Source of the DNA: Pelagibacterium flavum
GTDB taxonomy: Bacteria; Pseudomonadota; Alphaproteobacteria; Rhizobiales; Devosiaceae
Assembly (NCBI RefSeq): GCF_025854335.1
Contig: NZ_CP107716.1
Location: 1,357,001-1,421,000 of the forward strand
DNA length: 64,000 nt
Direction of reading: 5' to 3'
In this document: positions 1-8,556 of the stretch, piece by piece
How positions within the stretch are numbered: position 1 is the first letter of the stretch
Layout of the letters: each line of letters starts with the position of its first letter
Program-made: the position numbers and the translations under genes
Notes under the pieces: model-generated
Told to the model about the DNA's origin: nothing
The model's input: the letters and a program-made list of their open reading frames with translations, nothing else
Database searches by the model: none

Positions 1-174
1 CACATCGGCATCGATCTTCGAAGCGATAAAGGGACTGACCACCTCAGCGTCGGCATAATCGCCGGCCGTGGTTCTGTTCAGCGCATGTCGGGTGCAACGC
101 ACCTCATGCGCGGGACGGAGGCCGGCGCACGCTGCCTCTTCCCAGTCCTCTGCCTCGAACACCGCGATCTTCAT
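1..174 (-). CDS. D-2-hydroxyacid dehydrogenase-like protein, N-terminal part (runs off the window)
   Basis: Reading the minus strand from an ATG at 174 gives 58 open codons to the window edge, beginning MKIAVFEAEDWEEAACAGL and continuing with a VVSPFIASKID segment. This resembles the start of D-lactate/D-isomer-specific 2-hydroxyacid dehydrogenases, NAD-dependent enzymes that reduce 2-oxoacids. The NAD-binding and catalytic parts lie outside the window, so the assignment rests on the N-terminus only. The ATG overlaps the stop of the CBS-BON gene (ATGA), which suggests translational coupling and a shared minus-strand operon with glgP. Confidence 0.55.
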   Translation of the reverse strand, partial: MKIAVFEAEDWEEAACAGLRPAHEVRCTRHALNRTTAGDYADAEVVSPFIASKIDADV

Positions 175-833
175 TGCTCGCCCTCGATCTCAATCCGGTC
201 GTCAAATCCTGGTCCAGCGACGCTCTCGACAATCATCCGAATTGCGTCCCGTTCGGCCGACGATCGCACCGTGCCGGCGACGCGGACCCGCCCTGCCGCG
301 ACATCGACCGTGGGTTGGCGGCTCAGGTAGACCATGGCGTCTTGGAGGCGTGCCAATATCGCACGCCGCGCGGCATCGTCGCCCTTGACCTCTGGCTCAG
401 GCTTGCCCGCCGACACGACCTTGAGCAGGTCTGCCCGGCTGACGACGCCAACGAGCCGGCCGTTCCGCATGACGGGAAGGCGCTTGATCCGATGAACGCC
501 CAGCAGCATCGCGACCTTCTGGACAGGAGTGTCCTCATCGACCGTAATGACCTGCGGGGACATGACGTCGGCGACCTTCCAGCTCCGGCTCCTGACAAAT
601 TCGCGTGCCGGATCGTTCGACTGCTCGGCGCCTCCTACGATCGGACCCGACATCCCAAGTTCGGATCTCCGCAAAAGGTCGCCCTCGGTGATGAGCCCGA
701 GCAACCTGCCCGTGTCGTCGACGACCGGGAGGCCGCTCACGCCTCCGGTCAGCATGATGCGGGCAGCATGCCACACGCTATGGGCTGGGCTGACCGTCAC
801 GACGTTCCTTGTCATCAGGTCCTTCGCCTGCAT
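171..833 (-). CDS. CBS-pair protein with C-terminal BON domain
   Basis: The protein has two CBS motifs (the first starting MQAKDLMTRNVVTVSPAHSV, the second around VADVMSPQVITVDEDTPV) followed by a BON-type domain (VDVAAGRVRVAGTVRSSAERDAI). CBS pairs bind adenine nucleotides and sense energy state; BON domains bind membranes or ligands. I chose the ATG at 833 because a GGGAGC ribosome-binding sequence lies upstream and the product then starts with the usual CBS leader. An in-frame ATG at 860 would add nine residues and overlap the glgP stop. It sits between glgP and the hydroxyacid dehydrogenase in one minus-strand operon, a setting typical of stress or low-oxygen clusters. The exact ligand is unknown. 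Confidence 0.85.
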   Translation of the reverse strand: MQAKDLMTRNVVTVSPAHSVWHAARIMLTGGVSGLPVVDDTGRLLGLITEGDLLRRSELGMSGPIVGGAEQSNDPAREFVRSRSWKVADVMSPQVITVDEDTPVQKVAMLLGVHRIKRLPVMRNGRLVGVVSRADLLKVVSAGKPEPEVKGDDAARRAILARLQDAMVYLSRQPTVDVAAGRVRVAGTVRSSAERDAIRMIVESVAGPGFDDRIEIEGEQ

Positions 834-849
834 TGGACGGCCCCGCTCC

Positions 850-2577
850 CTAGCGTGCATATGCCTCGGTCACGTATCGGCTCATCATGCGGTGGCTGTT
901 GAACAGGGGCCCAATCTTGCTGATTGCCTGCTTCATCATCCAAACCCACCCCGGCCGATCGCGGTAGTAGAGAGGCAGGACCACATCCTCCAGCTTCGCA
1001 TAGAGTGCTAACCCATCGCCTGGTCCCGGCGGCGTTCCTTCAATCGACCACCCGGTGACGCCATCCACGCAGCCTTCGAGCCACCATCCATCGAGCACGC
1101 TGAGGTTCAACACACCGTTCAAAGCCGCCTTCATCCCGCTCGTGCCCGAGGCTTCGAGAGGCGGCAACGGCGTGTTGAGCCAGATGTCGCATCCGGCAAC
1201 CAAGGTGGCCGAAAGCCGCATGTCGTATCCGGGAAGGAAGACGATCTGCGCGATGCCGTCGAGACGTTCGATGTGCCTGTGGAACGCCGCGATCGCCTTT
1301 GCACCGCCTTCGTCCTTCGGGTGTGCCAACCCCGCCAGGACGATCTGAAAGGGGTATTTCTGCGCGATCACACTCAGCCGCTCGATATCAGAGAAGACCA
1401 GCTCGGGCCGCTTGTAGGCGGTCATCCGGCGGGCATACCCGATCAGCGGCACGTCGTCGCGCAAATGCGCGCCTGTCTCCGTCGATAGGGTCGCAAGCAG
1501 TTCCGCCTTGGCGACCTGATGCGCGTTCCAGACCGATGCGTCGTCGAGCTGGTCGGAAAATGCCAGCGACTCCGGCTCGTGCGCCCAATTGGGATAGCGG
1601 CTGGAGTGTAAGTCGGCGAACGCTCGATGGGTCCATGTGTGGACATGCACGCCATTCGTGATCGACGTGATTTCATAGCCAGGGAACATCTGGCGTGCAG
1701 TTTCGGCATGTCGGCGCGCCACGCCGTTCACATAGCCGCTGAGATTCAATGCGAGCTGCGTCATGTTGAGCCGCGTTGGACCGGCCAGAGCCCTCAACGT
1801 TGCTAGTTCGATGTAGTCGCCGAGGATGGTGCGAACGAGTTCATAGTCGAACTTGTCAAACCCCGCCTCCACAGGCGTGTGCGTCGTGAAAACGCAGCGG
1901 TCGCGGACGGCGCCGATGTCGTATTGCTTCAAGGGTTCAGACGAATCGGCGTCGCGCCGCGCTGCCTCGCGGAGAAGCGGCAACGTCAGCAGCGCGGCGT
2001 GGCCTTCGTTGAGATGGAACTTCTCGATCTCAAAGCCAAGTGCCCGAAGGATGAGTCGGCCACCGATCCCAAGGACGATCTCTTGCTTCAGCCGATACGC
2101 GTCGTCACCGCCATAGAGAAAATCGGTGATGCGGCGATCCGGCGGCTCGTTCTCGTGCAGGTCCGTATCAAGCAACAGGACCGGAACAGCGTGGCCAAGC
2201 GGGCATTCCACTGCATATAGCCACGGCCGTATCCAGACATCGCGTCCCTCGATCTGCACAGCGACCATCTGCGGAAGCGGCTTGGCCCAATCTGTGGGTG
2301 ACCAGGGGTTGGGGCCGCTTTCCTGCTCGCCCCGTGGCGAAATCTCCTGACGGACGTATCCCTGTTCGCTGAGCAGGGTGACGAAGACCATCGGCAAATC
2401 GAGATCTGCGGCCGATCGGGCGGTGTCGCCGGCGAGAACGCCGAGCCCGCCGCTGTAAGTATGGACCTCTGGCCGAAGCGCAATCTCCATCGAGAAGTAG
2501 GCGATTCGGGCGCGGCGCACGGAGCGCTCGAAGAATGTCAACTGGTATCCCCTGTTCAATGTGGTTTGCGCACCCAC
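850..2577 (-). CDS. glgP: Alpha-glucan (glycogen) phosphorylase, short bacterial type
   Basis: This 575-residue cytoplasmic enzyme releases glucose-1-phosphate from alpha-1,4-glucans. Supporting motifs are the N-terminal IAYFSMEIAL and TYSGGLGVLAGD segments, the NLNEGHAA-like block (FHLNEGHAALLTLPL), and near the C-terminus PLEASGTSGMKAALNG, whose lysine is the expected pyridoxal-phosphate site. The family member is the shorter alpha-glucan phosphorylase type, without the long N-terminal domain of animal or E. coli GlgP. The start at 2577 precedes the conserved IAYFSMEIA block by about 25 residues. The CBS-BON gene follows within 17 bases, so the two are probably co-transcribed. No glycogen synthesis gene is visible in the window. 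Confidence 0.85.
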   Translation of the reverse strand: MGAQTTLNRGYQLTFFERSVRRARIAYFSMEIALRPEVHTYSGGLGVLAGDTARSAADLDLPMVFVTLLSEQGYVRQEISPRGEQESGPNPWSPTDWAKPLPQMVAVQIEGRDVWIRPWLYAVECPLGHAVPVLLLDTDLHENEPPDRRITDFLYGGDDAYRLKQEIVLGIGGRLILRALGFEIEKFHLNEGHAALLTLPLLREAARRDADSSEPLKQYDIGAVRDRCVFTTHTPVEAGFDKFDYELVRTILGDYIELATLRALAGPTRLNMTQLALNLSGYVNGVARRHAETARQMFPGYEITSITNGVHVHTWTHRAFADLHSSRYPNWAHEPESLAFSDQLDDASVWNAHQVAKAELLATLSTETGAHLRDDVPLIGYARRMTAYKRPELVFSDIERLSVIAQKYPFQIVLAGLAHPKDEGGAKAIAAFHRHIERLDGIAQIVFLPGYDMRLSATLVAGCDIWLNTPLPPLEASGTSGMKAALNGVLNLSVLDGWWLEGCVDGVTGWSIEGTPPGPGDGLALYAKLEDVVLPLYYRDRPGWVWMMKQAISKIGPLFNSHRMMSRYVTEAYAR

Positions 2578-2694
2578 CCATGAACGGCCGACGACACGTG
2601 GTCGTGTGCCGGCCGCTCGTCGATCCGAGGAGAACCCCCTTCACTCGAACGATTGAAATCGGCGACGCCTGCGTTTCATCGTCGGCAGCGAGGT

Positions 2695-2892
2695 TCAGGA
2701 CTTTTTCTTGGACCCCGCGCCCTCCGCCATTTCCAGCTCGGGGACCGCTTCTGTGGTCTCGGATTCCGCGCGCAGCCAGTGGTCGAGTTCGCAGCCGGTG
2801 GGACAGCCCTCGTCCTCCCAGATCTGGTATGCCCGCTCCTCGATTCTGACGTGGACCAGCTCACCGGCCGGTGTTGGTTCGCTGTCTGACAT
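2695..2892 (-). CDS. DUF2934-domain small protein
   Basis: A 65-residue protein starting MSDSEPTPAGELVHVRIEER. The segment RIEERAYQIWEDEGCPTGCE followed by HWLRAE is the signature of DUF2934 proteins, short cytoplasmic proteins of unknown function common in alphaproteobacteria and often placed beside CBS, glycogen or trehalose genes. The C-terminus is acidic and then lysine-rich (AEGAGSKKKS). I chose the ATG at 2892 because GGAG lies eight bases upstream; an ATG two codons earlier is also in frame. Longer upstream readings run antisense to the glutaredoxin-MauE gene and are not real coding sequence. Confidence 0.7.
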   Translation of the reverse strand: MSDSEPTPAGELVHVRIEERAYQIWEDEGCPTGCELDHWLRAESETTEAVPELEMAEGAGSKKKS

Positions 2893-3017
2893 TGCCATCG
2901 CTCCATTGTAAGGGACTGCAGAACGACAGGAGGATCGCCGGGAAGGAGCGGGCAATCGTTGATGCAAGTTAAAGATACCGAAGGCCAAGTATTTCGCGGG
3001 AGCTGGCCCCTTTCCGG

Positions 3018-3668
3018 CTACATCCATCCCATCCGCAGGGGCATCCAGATCGCCATGGCGATCATGATGAGGTTCTCGGTGAGGGAGACGAAGCCGAGCG
3101 GCACGTTGCTGTTGCCGCCCACGCAGGCGCATTTGAGCTTGCGCTTGTCGATATAGACCGCCTTGAAGACCGAGACGGCTCCGACCGTCCCGATGAACAG
3201 CGCGACCGGCGATGCGATCCACAGCAGCGTTCCGGCCAGCATCAGCACACCGGCCAACGTCTCACCGAAGGGGTAGAAATAGGCGTAGGGCACATATCGC
3301 CGCCCGAGCAGGTCGTAGTTCAGGAACATGGTCGAGAAGCTCTCGACGTCCTGAAGCTTCTGGATGCCGAGCAGGCACATGGCGATGGCGATGAAAAACT
3401 CGATCGCGTGAAGGTCGAAGATCGTGCCCAGGGCGAACCAGCTCACGGCGAGACCCATCAGGAGGGCCACGCCGAACAGCGCAATTACCGGCTGATAGGT
3501 GGTCTCATCCTTCCCCCGCAGCGGCTTGCCGAAATGCGCGCGGGTGTCGTCGTAGCCGCCGATCCGCCTGCCGCCGATGAAGACCTGCGGCGTGGTCTTC
3601 ACATCGTGCTCGGCCATGAAGCGATCGGCCTCCTCACGCGAGGTGAGCAGGTGGTCCTCGACCGCCAA
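3018..3668 (-). pseudogene. Glutaredoxin-MauE fusion protein, 5' end lost to IS21
   Basis: The remaining 216 residues begin in the second half of a glutaredoxin fold (AVEDHLLTSREEADRF, then KTTPQVFIGGRRIGGYDD, the conserved TTPQ-F-GG block). They continue into a four-helix MauE/DoxX-like membrane domain with a KLKCACVGGNSNVPLGF cysteine motif. Such fusions are thought to move reducing equivalents across the inner membrane. The N-terminal CPYG/CPYC redox site expected about 30 residues earlier is absent because the coding strand runs straight into IS21 end repeats near 3670. The TTG at 3668 is simply the first codon left; I treat the gene as broken. Confidence 0.75.
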
Positions 3669-3671
3669 ACT

Positions 3672-5431
3672 GCGGGTTTCACAAATTCCCGGACAGCGAT
3701 TTCAGTAAATCGCGGACACTGATTTCGGTAATTCCGGGACAGTGATTTCAGTAATTCCCGGACAGTTCCGGGAGCCTGGATAAGGTTGGTCACATAGCCT
3801 GCGTCGTTGCGGCATCTTCACGGTCTGAACACCGACCGGGAGGGGACATGCCGCGACACAAGCAACCAAGGCGCATGACCGTGCAAGACATACGAACGAT
3901 CCTTCGACTGAAGCATGAACAGGGCTTGTCGATCCGCGAGATTGCCCTGCGTCTGAAGCTGAGCAAGACGACCGTGGCGACCTATCTGTTTCGTGCCCGG
4001 GAGGCTGGCCTTGACTGCTGGCCCCTTCCACGTGGGCGCGATGACGATACAACGCTAAAGACAGTCCTTTTCCAGAAGGTGGGACGCCCGCCCCGCGATT
4101 TGACCGAGCCCGACTGGCGCAAGATATCGTCCGAACTCAAGCGCAAGGGCGTAACGCTGGTGCTGCTGTGGGAGGAATATCGCGCTGCCCACCCCGATGG
4201 GTATGGCTACACCTGGTTTTGCACCCAGTTCCGGGCCTTCGAGAACCGAACCAGTCCCCGGTTCCGCAATCGCCACGAAGCGGGCGCGGTCATGCAAACC
4301 GATTACGCCGGCCATACTATCCCCGTCATCGATCCGGCCACCGGTGTCGCCCACCAGGCCCAGATCTTTGTCGCTGTGCTGGGCGCTTCGAACTACACCT
4401 TCGCCTGGGCCAGCTTGACCCAGCGTCTGCCCGACTGGATCGAAGCCCAAGTGCGGGCGCTGGAGTTTTTTGAGGGCGTACCCAAGGCTCTGGTCTGCGA
4501 CAACCTCAAGGCAGCCGTGGCCCGGCCGCTGTGGTTCGAGCCCTCGCTGAACAAGACCTTCTCGGCTCTTGCCACCCATTACGACACGACCATTCTGCCC
4601 ACCCGACCGCGCAAGCCGCGCGACAAAGGCAAGGTGGAAAGGGCGGTGCTGATCGTCGAGCGCTGGATTCTCGCGCGCCTGCGCAATCAGCAGTTCTTCT
4701 CGATCCAGACCCTGAATGCGGCCATCGCCGAGTTGGTGACCGCCCTCAATGCAAAGATCATGCGCCGGGTTGGTCAGTCCCGCCGGGATCTTTATGAGCA
4801 GATCGAACGCCCCGCATTGCGCGCCTTGCCCGACCATCCCTTCGAATATGCCGAGTGGAAGCGCGCCAAGGTGCATCCCGACTATCACATCGAGGTGCTG
4901 CACGGCTTTTACTTCGTGCCCCACCGACTGATCGGTCGCCAGGTCGATGTTCGCCTGACCCATCGAATGATCGAGATATTCTACAACCACGAGCGTGTCG
5001 CGGTGCACAATCGGCGCGGACAGCGTGGCGGGCACTCCACCGTCAGGGAACACATGCCCAAGTCTCACCAGCGCCATGGTGGCATGACCCCCGAGACGCT
5101 GGTGTCTCGTGGCGCCCGTATCGGCTACCACGTCGCCGCCCTTATCGAGCGTCTCATCCGGGAGAGACCACACCCTGAACAAGGATATCGTTCTGCGCTT
5201 GGTGTGCTTGGTCTCGAGCGGCGCTTTGGAGGCGACAGGCTCGAGGCCGCCTGCGAGCGGGCCCTGACCCATAACACCGTCCGCTACGCCTCGGTGCAAT
5301 CGATCCTCATCACGGGTCTGGACAAGGCGAGCGAACCGCCAGCCCCGATGACCCCGGCGCCGCGCCACGACAATATCCGCGGCCCTGGCTACTACCAGTG
5401 ACCATCAAGGAAAGAAGGTAATATGCTGACA
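3672..5431 (+). mobile_element. IS21-family element, 3' part deleted
   Basis: The left end (about 3672-3770) carries several directly repeated blocks of the type TTTCAGTAATTCCCGGACAG, as in IS21-family termini, followed by a full-length istA. Only the first three codons of istB remain before the sequence turns into IS66 DNA at about 5431-5434. The right terminus is missing, so this copy cannot move by itself. Confidence 0.8.
3848..5401 (+). CDS. istA: IS21-family transposase IstA
   Basis: A 517-residue transposase with an N-terminal helix-turn-helix (LSIREIALRLKLSKTTVATY) and a DDE integrase core: MQTDYAGHTIPV carries the first Asp, PKALVCDNLKAAV the second, and KPRDKGKVERAV the Glu. Length and the terminal GPGYYQ match the family. 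It would cut and join the IS ends in the DNA, normally with the IstB ATPase. The ATG at 3848 follows GGGAGGGGAC. The istB start codon lies 22 bases downstream, but istB is destroyed, so the enzyme lacks its partner in cis. Confidence 0.9.
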   Translation: MPRHKQPRRMTVQDIRTILRLKHEQGLSIREIALRLKLSKTTVATYLFRAREAGLDCWPLPRGRDDDTTLKTVLFQKVGRPPRDLTEPDWRKISSELKRKGVTLVLLWEEYRAAHPDGYGYTWFCTQFRAFENRTSPRFRNRHEAGAVMQTDYAGHTIPVIDPATGVAHQAQIFVAVLGASNYTFAWASLTQRLPDWIEAQVRALEFFEGVPKALVCDNLKAAVARPLWFEPSLNKTFSALATHYDTTILPTRPRKPRDKGKVERAVLIVERWILARLRNQQFFSIQTLNAAIAELVTALNAKIMRRVGQSRRDLYEQIERPALRALPDHPFEYAEWKRAKVHPDYHIEVLHGFYFVPHRLIGRQVDVRLTHRMIEIFYNHERVAVHNRRGQRGGHSTVREHMPKSHQRHGGMTPETLVSRGARIGYHVAALIERLIRERPHPEQGYRSALGVLGLERRFGGDRLEAACERALTHNTVRYASVQSILITGLDKASEPPAPMTPAPRHDNIRGPGYYQ

Positions 5432-5434
5432 TAA
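5423..5434 (+). pseudogene. istB: istB start, truncated after three codons
   Basis: AGAAGG lies just upstream of an ATG at 5423, reading ATG CTG ACA, the usual MLT start of IstB after istA. The sequence then enters inverted IS66 tnpC DNA and hits TAA. This fixes the IS21/IS66 deletion junction to a few bases. Confidence 0.6.
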
Positions 5435-6521
5435 GGGCCTGCTCCGGTGGCCCACCGGGTTTGTTTCTCGTCTTGAGGGCATTGACAAATCGTCTTCGTG
5501 AATGGGCCATGCATCCAAGGTGAGTGGCACCCTCCAGCGTGCGCCAGGCGGAATAGCCGTCGCTCATCAACATGCCGCGATAATCGCCGAGAAAGGCCTG
5601 CGGGTAGATCTGGCCGCGGCCCGGCTGATAATCGAGCAGCACGATCGGTTCGTCGCTGTCCTCGCCACTTCGATAAGCCCACATATACGATGTGCTGGTG
5701 GCCTCTCTATTCGTTTCCTTCAGCACCTGGACCGTCGTCTCATCGCCATGGATGAGGGGCTGCGATCTGAGCCGCAGCTTCAGCGCGTCATAGATGCGGG
5801 ACAGATGCCTCTCACTCGAGCCGATCACCCAGTGACCCAGAGCGCCACGGCTGACAGGAACACCGGCACGTTCGAATGTCTGCGCCAAGCGGTAGAGCGG
5901 TGTGCCGTCGGCGTATTTGTGAACCAGGGCGAAGGCCAGCGTCGAGGCCGTGGCGATGCTGCCAGGCAAAGGCTGTGCAGGCATCGGCGCGGTCATGACC
6001 GGCGTGTTGATCCCGGTGCGGTCGCAATGGCGGCAAGCATATTTGAACCGCACATTCTGCAGGACCTTTGCCTTCACCTCGATGTGAAGCTGCTCGGCAA
6101 CGGTCTCGCCCATGCGATGCATCCGGCCATCACAGCAGGGGCAGGCCTTCTGATCCTCGGGAAGGTCATATTCGACGCGCTCACGCGGCAGGTTTTCCGG
6201 CAACGGCTTGCGGCCGCGTTTCTTGCCTTCCGGCTTTCCGGCTGGCGGCAATCCGGTGTCCGGCACATCAACAACAGCGCAATCTTCGCCGCCAGCCTCA
6301 TCCTCGGCTGCAACCTGCTCGGCTTCATTGAAGAGGCGATCAATGTGCTTTTCGCTCTTGGGCGCAAAACGATGCAGCCGCGCAAGCGCCAGTTCTTCCT
6401 CGAGTTTGACGACGCGCTGCGCGAGCGCCTCCTTCTCGGCCTTCAGCGTGGCGATTTCGGCAGCATTTACCGCCAACTGTGCCATCAACTCTGCAACGCT
6501 CGGTTCACCGGTTCGATTCAT
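5432..6521 (-). pseudogene. tnpC: IS66 transposase TnpC, C-terminal third missing
   Basis: About 362 residues of a protein normally over 500 long. Visible parts are an N-terminal coiled coil, a zinc-finger block (CPCCDGRMHRMG, then CRHCD), and the start of the DDE domain (LIHGDETTVQVL with the first Asp; MLMSDGYSAW with the second). Identity ends at GGPPEQAL; the remaining codons down to 5310 are IS21 sequence read antisense. The catalytic Glu is lost, so it is inactive. Confidence 0.85.
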
Positions 6522-6575
6522 CAGATTCTTGAATCTGAACCGTCCAGCTGCGTCAACCGCGCAATTCGAGAGCCT

Positions 6576-6929
6576 TCAACCAGCGACCTGGTATTGCCGC
6601 ACAGGATGGCGGACCATCCCATCAATATCGATGCCGTCGAGAATTCAGTGCAATTGTTCCGTCGTCAGCCGCACCACCGTTTCCTGGCGCCGGGGCCAGC
6701 GGAACCTGTCCTCGTTCAGCTGCTTTTGCACAAGCACAAAACCCGACCGGTCGAAAAACAGCAGCTTCATCCGGTCGCGACGACGATTGCAGAACGCAAA
6801 CACTCCAGAGGCAAAGGGATCCAGTCCCATCGTCTCCTGAACCCGCACCGCAAGGCTGTTAATGCCGGCCCTGAAGTCGATCGGTTCGTGATGCAGGTAG
6901 ACCTGAAGATCAGCGCCCAGTCTGAACAT
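6576..6929 (-). pseudogene. tnpB: IS66 accessory protein TnpB with a premature stop
   Basis: The frame opens MFRLGADLQVYLHHEP and matches IS66 Orf2/TnpB, an accessory protein needed for transposition. After RLTTEQLH at 6645 there is TGA where the family has Trp; the same frame continues ILDGIDIDGMVRH to a second stop at 6576. One G-to-A change therefore shortens the product from 117 to 94 residues. Confidence 0.8.
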
Positions 6930-7388
6930 TGCACAATGCTCCGATCATCGCGCTCACCGCTCGCTCATCACCGCATTCCAGCATCAACTTCACCCCGTTC
7001 GGCAGTGTCGCGCTCAGCTTGGCTGGAGAGGAAAGCAAGCCGCTCTCATCAGGTTTCGGAAGCCTCGCCCCCGGCTCGTCGGACCGAAAGTCCAGCATCC
7101 GGTCATGCCTCGACACAACCGCATTCGCAGCCCCTTCAATCTCAACCGCGATAAACGCAGGCGTGGAAGGCGGCGCAATCACCGCCGTTTCCTTCCTCGC
7201 CAACCGGTGCTGGCGTATCCACTTCCACAGAAGTTCGCATTGACCCCGTGATCCAGGGCAAGCTGAGCAACCGACGCTCCGGGGTGCAAACAGTTTTCGA
7301 TCAGACGCAACTTCGATACAGGATCAAACGTCCGCCGCCCACTCGGATGCACTGCCGTCACCCGCAATTTCCGACCGTCATCTTCCAT
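6910..7388 (-). pseudogene. tnpA: IS66 TnpA, frameshifted
   Basis: The N-terminal frame (7388 to about 7230) has the helix-turn-helix start RRTFDPVSKLRLIENCLHPG and ASVAQLALDHGVNANF. The C-terminal frame (about 7225 to 6910) continues with RKETAVIAPP and ATLPNGVKLMLECGD. The family expects an uninterrupted ANLLWKWIR at the joint, so one base is missing near 7230. The 3' end overlaps tnpB, as usual for IS66. Confidence 0.75.
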
Positions 7389-7472
7389 AACCTGGTGTCC
7401 ACCTCACTTTTGGTGGACACCACATGCCCCAGAAAACTCAACCGAAAAAGATGCGCAGAAATTCGCGCTTAC

Positions 7473-7628
7473 AAAGCAGACGCATTCGGCCTGATGCGGA
7501 GGATGGGGCGGCGAAGACCGGACAAGCCCGACCACGCGGTAACGCTCATGCAGACGTCTAACTACCGCAGCGCCGAGATACCCGCTCGAACCGGTTACAA
7601 CAATGACGGGTCTATAGTCGTCATCCAT
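7473..7628 (-). pseudogene. NAD(P)-dependent SDR/epimerase, N-terminal fragment
   Basis: The ATG at 7628 follows GGAGG by six bases and opens MDDDYRPVIVVTGSSGYLGA, the Rossmann TGSSGYLG nucleotide-binding motif of extended short-chain dehydrogenases/epimerases. It is cut after about 52 codons by the IS66 terminus at 7472. The rest of the gene is absent because the other IS66 end is deleted. Confidence 0.75.
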
Positions 7629-7751
7629 GGATGCCTCCGTCATCGCCTATTCGTGCAGGAGTTTCACAAGCGCCCGCGATCTCGAGGATAAGCAGGACGA
7701 TCATGAGCAGCCACCAGTTCCCCTGCCAAGCATCATGCTGCCGTCGCTCAT
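7621..7751 (-). pseudogene. Possible small membrane peptide, frameshifted
   Basis: The minus strand from an ATG at 7751 reads MSDGSMMLGRG. One base out of frame it continues NWWLLMIVLLILEIAG, a likely single transmembrane helix, and ends just inside the SDR start. This pattern resembles the short Met/Gly-rich one-helix proteins found in metal or stress clusters. One frameshift must be assumed, so the call is tentative. Confidence 0.3.
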
Positions 7752-8004
7752 GATCCAGTCTCCTAGACCGCATCGGTAGAACCGTGCTGAATTCAATTTG
7801 TTCCGAAGGCGACGCCAACACGGCAAAATCAGCGTAGGTGACGGGATGAGGGTTGATTGATCTTCGAGAGTAACTTGCTGTGCAGTCTGGTCGGGATCGA
7901 TTTCCTTTCCGTTCGGAAGACGCCCAGTCTTTCGATATTTCTGTTGACCTTCCATCAACAGGAATTCCTACTGTAGTGGCCATTGAGGAAGCGGAGGACG
8001 GAAC

Positions 8005-8157
8005 ATGGATGTCGCACAATCAACCGGGAGAGCCGCAAGGGATTCAGTCTGCGGCATGTCGGTACAGCCCTCAACTGACACTCTCAGCCTACAACACTAC
8101 GGGCACTTCTATCATTTCTGCTCGGAGAGCTGCCGCTCGGCGACCTCCTTGCTCTGA
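8005..8157 (+). CDS. Short YHS-domain protein
   Basis: The ATG at 8005 lies seven bases after GGAGG and encodes 50 residues. DSVCGMSVQPSTD followed by HYGHFYHFCSESCRS matches the YHS motif (D-VCGM-V and Y-FCS--C), a small metal-associated domain found alone or fused to copper ATPases. It ends two or three residues after the second Cys of the CxxxC, where family members usually carry another helix. It may be a frameshifted remnant of a larger YHS or heavy-metal ATPase gene. The role is presumably heavy-metal (copper or silver) binding. Confidence 0.55.
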   Translation: MDVAQSTGRAARDSVCGMSVQPSTDTLSLQHYGHFYHFCSESCRSATSLL

Positions 8158-8556
8158 CGGTCTTCGGCACAGAACAGGATCATCCGACAGCGAGCGTGCC
8201 GCCTTGTGCCGTCGAACCTGCGCCTTAAGAACGGCCTGTCATCGAACCATCTCCCAAAATTGCTCGGATCAATGGTACGAATTACAGTTCTAGATGACTA
8301 GGGTCTCGGGCCACTGCGCCACTTCCGGCCACCCGCTCTGATCGCCTTCAGTTCAAACTAGAGTGTCCGCTGGCTGCGCTGGAGCGTGGGGGTGACGTTC
8401 CAGGACACCTTGCCCAGTTATGGCTAGCGATGATCGCTGGCACCATGTATCCTTCTCCTTTCTGTTGCTGAGTGGGTCCCAGCTGTGGCATCAAGGAGAG
8501 ATCGTGCAACAGGGTTTGCTGCCCTCGCAAGTCCCCTCGGAAGGAGATCAACGATC
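8158..8556 (+). other. 399 bases without a recognisable gene
   Basis: No frame gives a family I recognise, and no promoter or terminator stands out apart from the GGAAGGAG that serves the Rieske gene at its end. It may hold decayed sequence from the gene that once followed the YHS start. Confidence 0.5.

Larger units (their letters stand above)
5432..7472 (-). mobile_element. IS66-family element, tnpC end deleted
   Basis: Minus-strand order tnpA-tnpB-tnpC with the usual overlaps. The outer end at 7472 reads GTAAGCG on the minus strand, the characteristic IS66 terminus, and abuts a disrupted SDR gene. The other terminus is gone: tnpC stops at the IS21 junction. tnpA is frameshifted and tnpB has a nonsense codon, so the copy is inactive. 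A 10-bp perfect hairpin (7394-7403 with 7412-7421) lies in the leader between the terminus and tnpA. Confidence 0.85.

Noticed and set aside
174..902. Plus-strand frames over the CBS-BON gene
   Set aside because: High-GC antisense shadows; the minus-strand product has clear CBS and BON domains.
4055..5368. 437-codon minus-strand frame inside istA
   Set aside because: Antisense to a complete IstA with all catalytic motifs; no family of its own.
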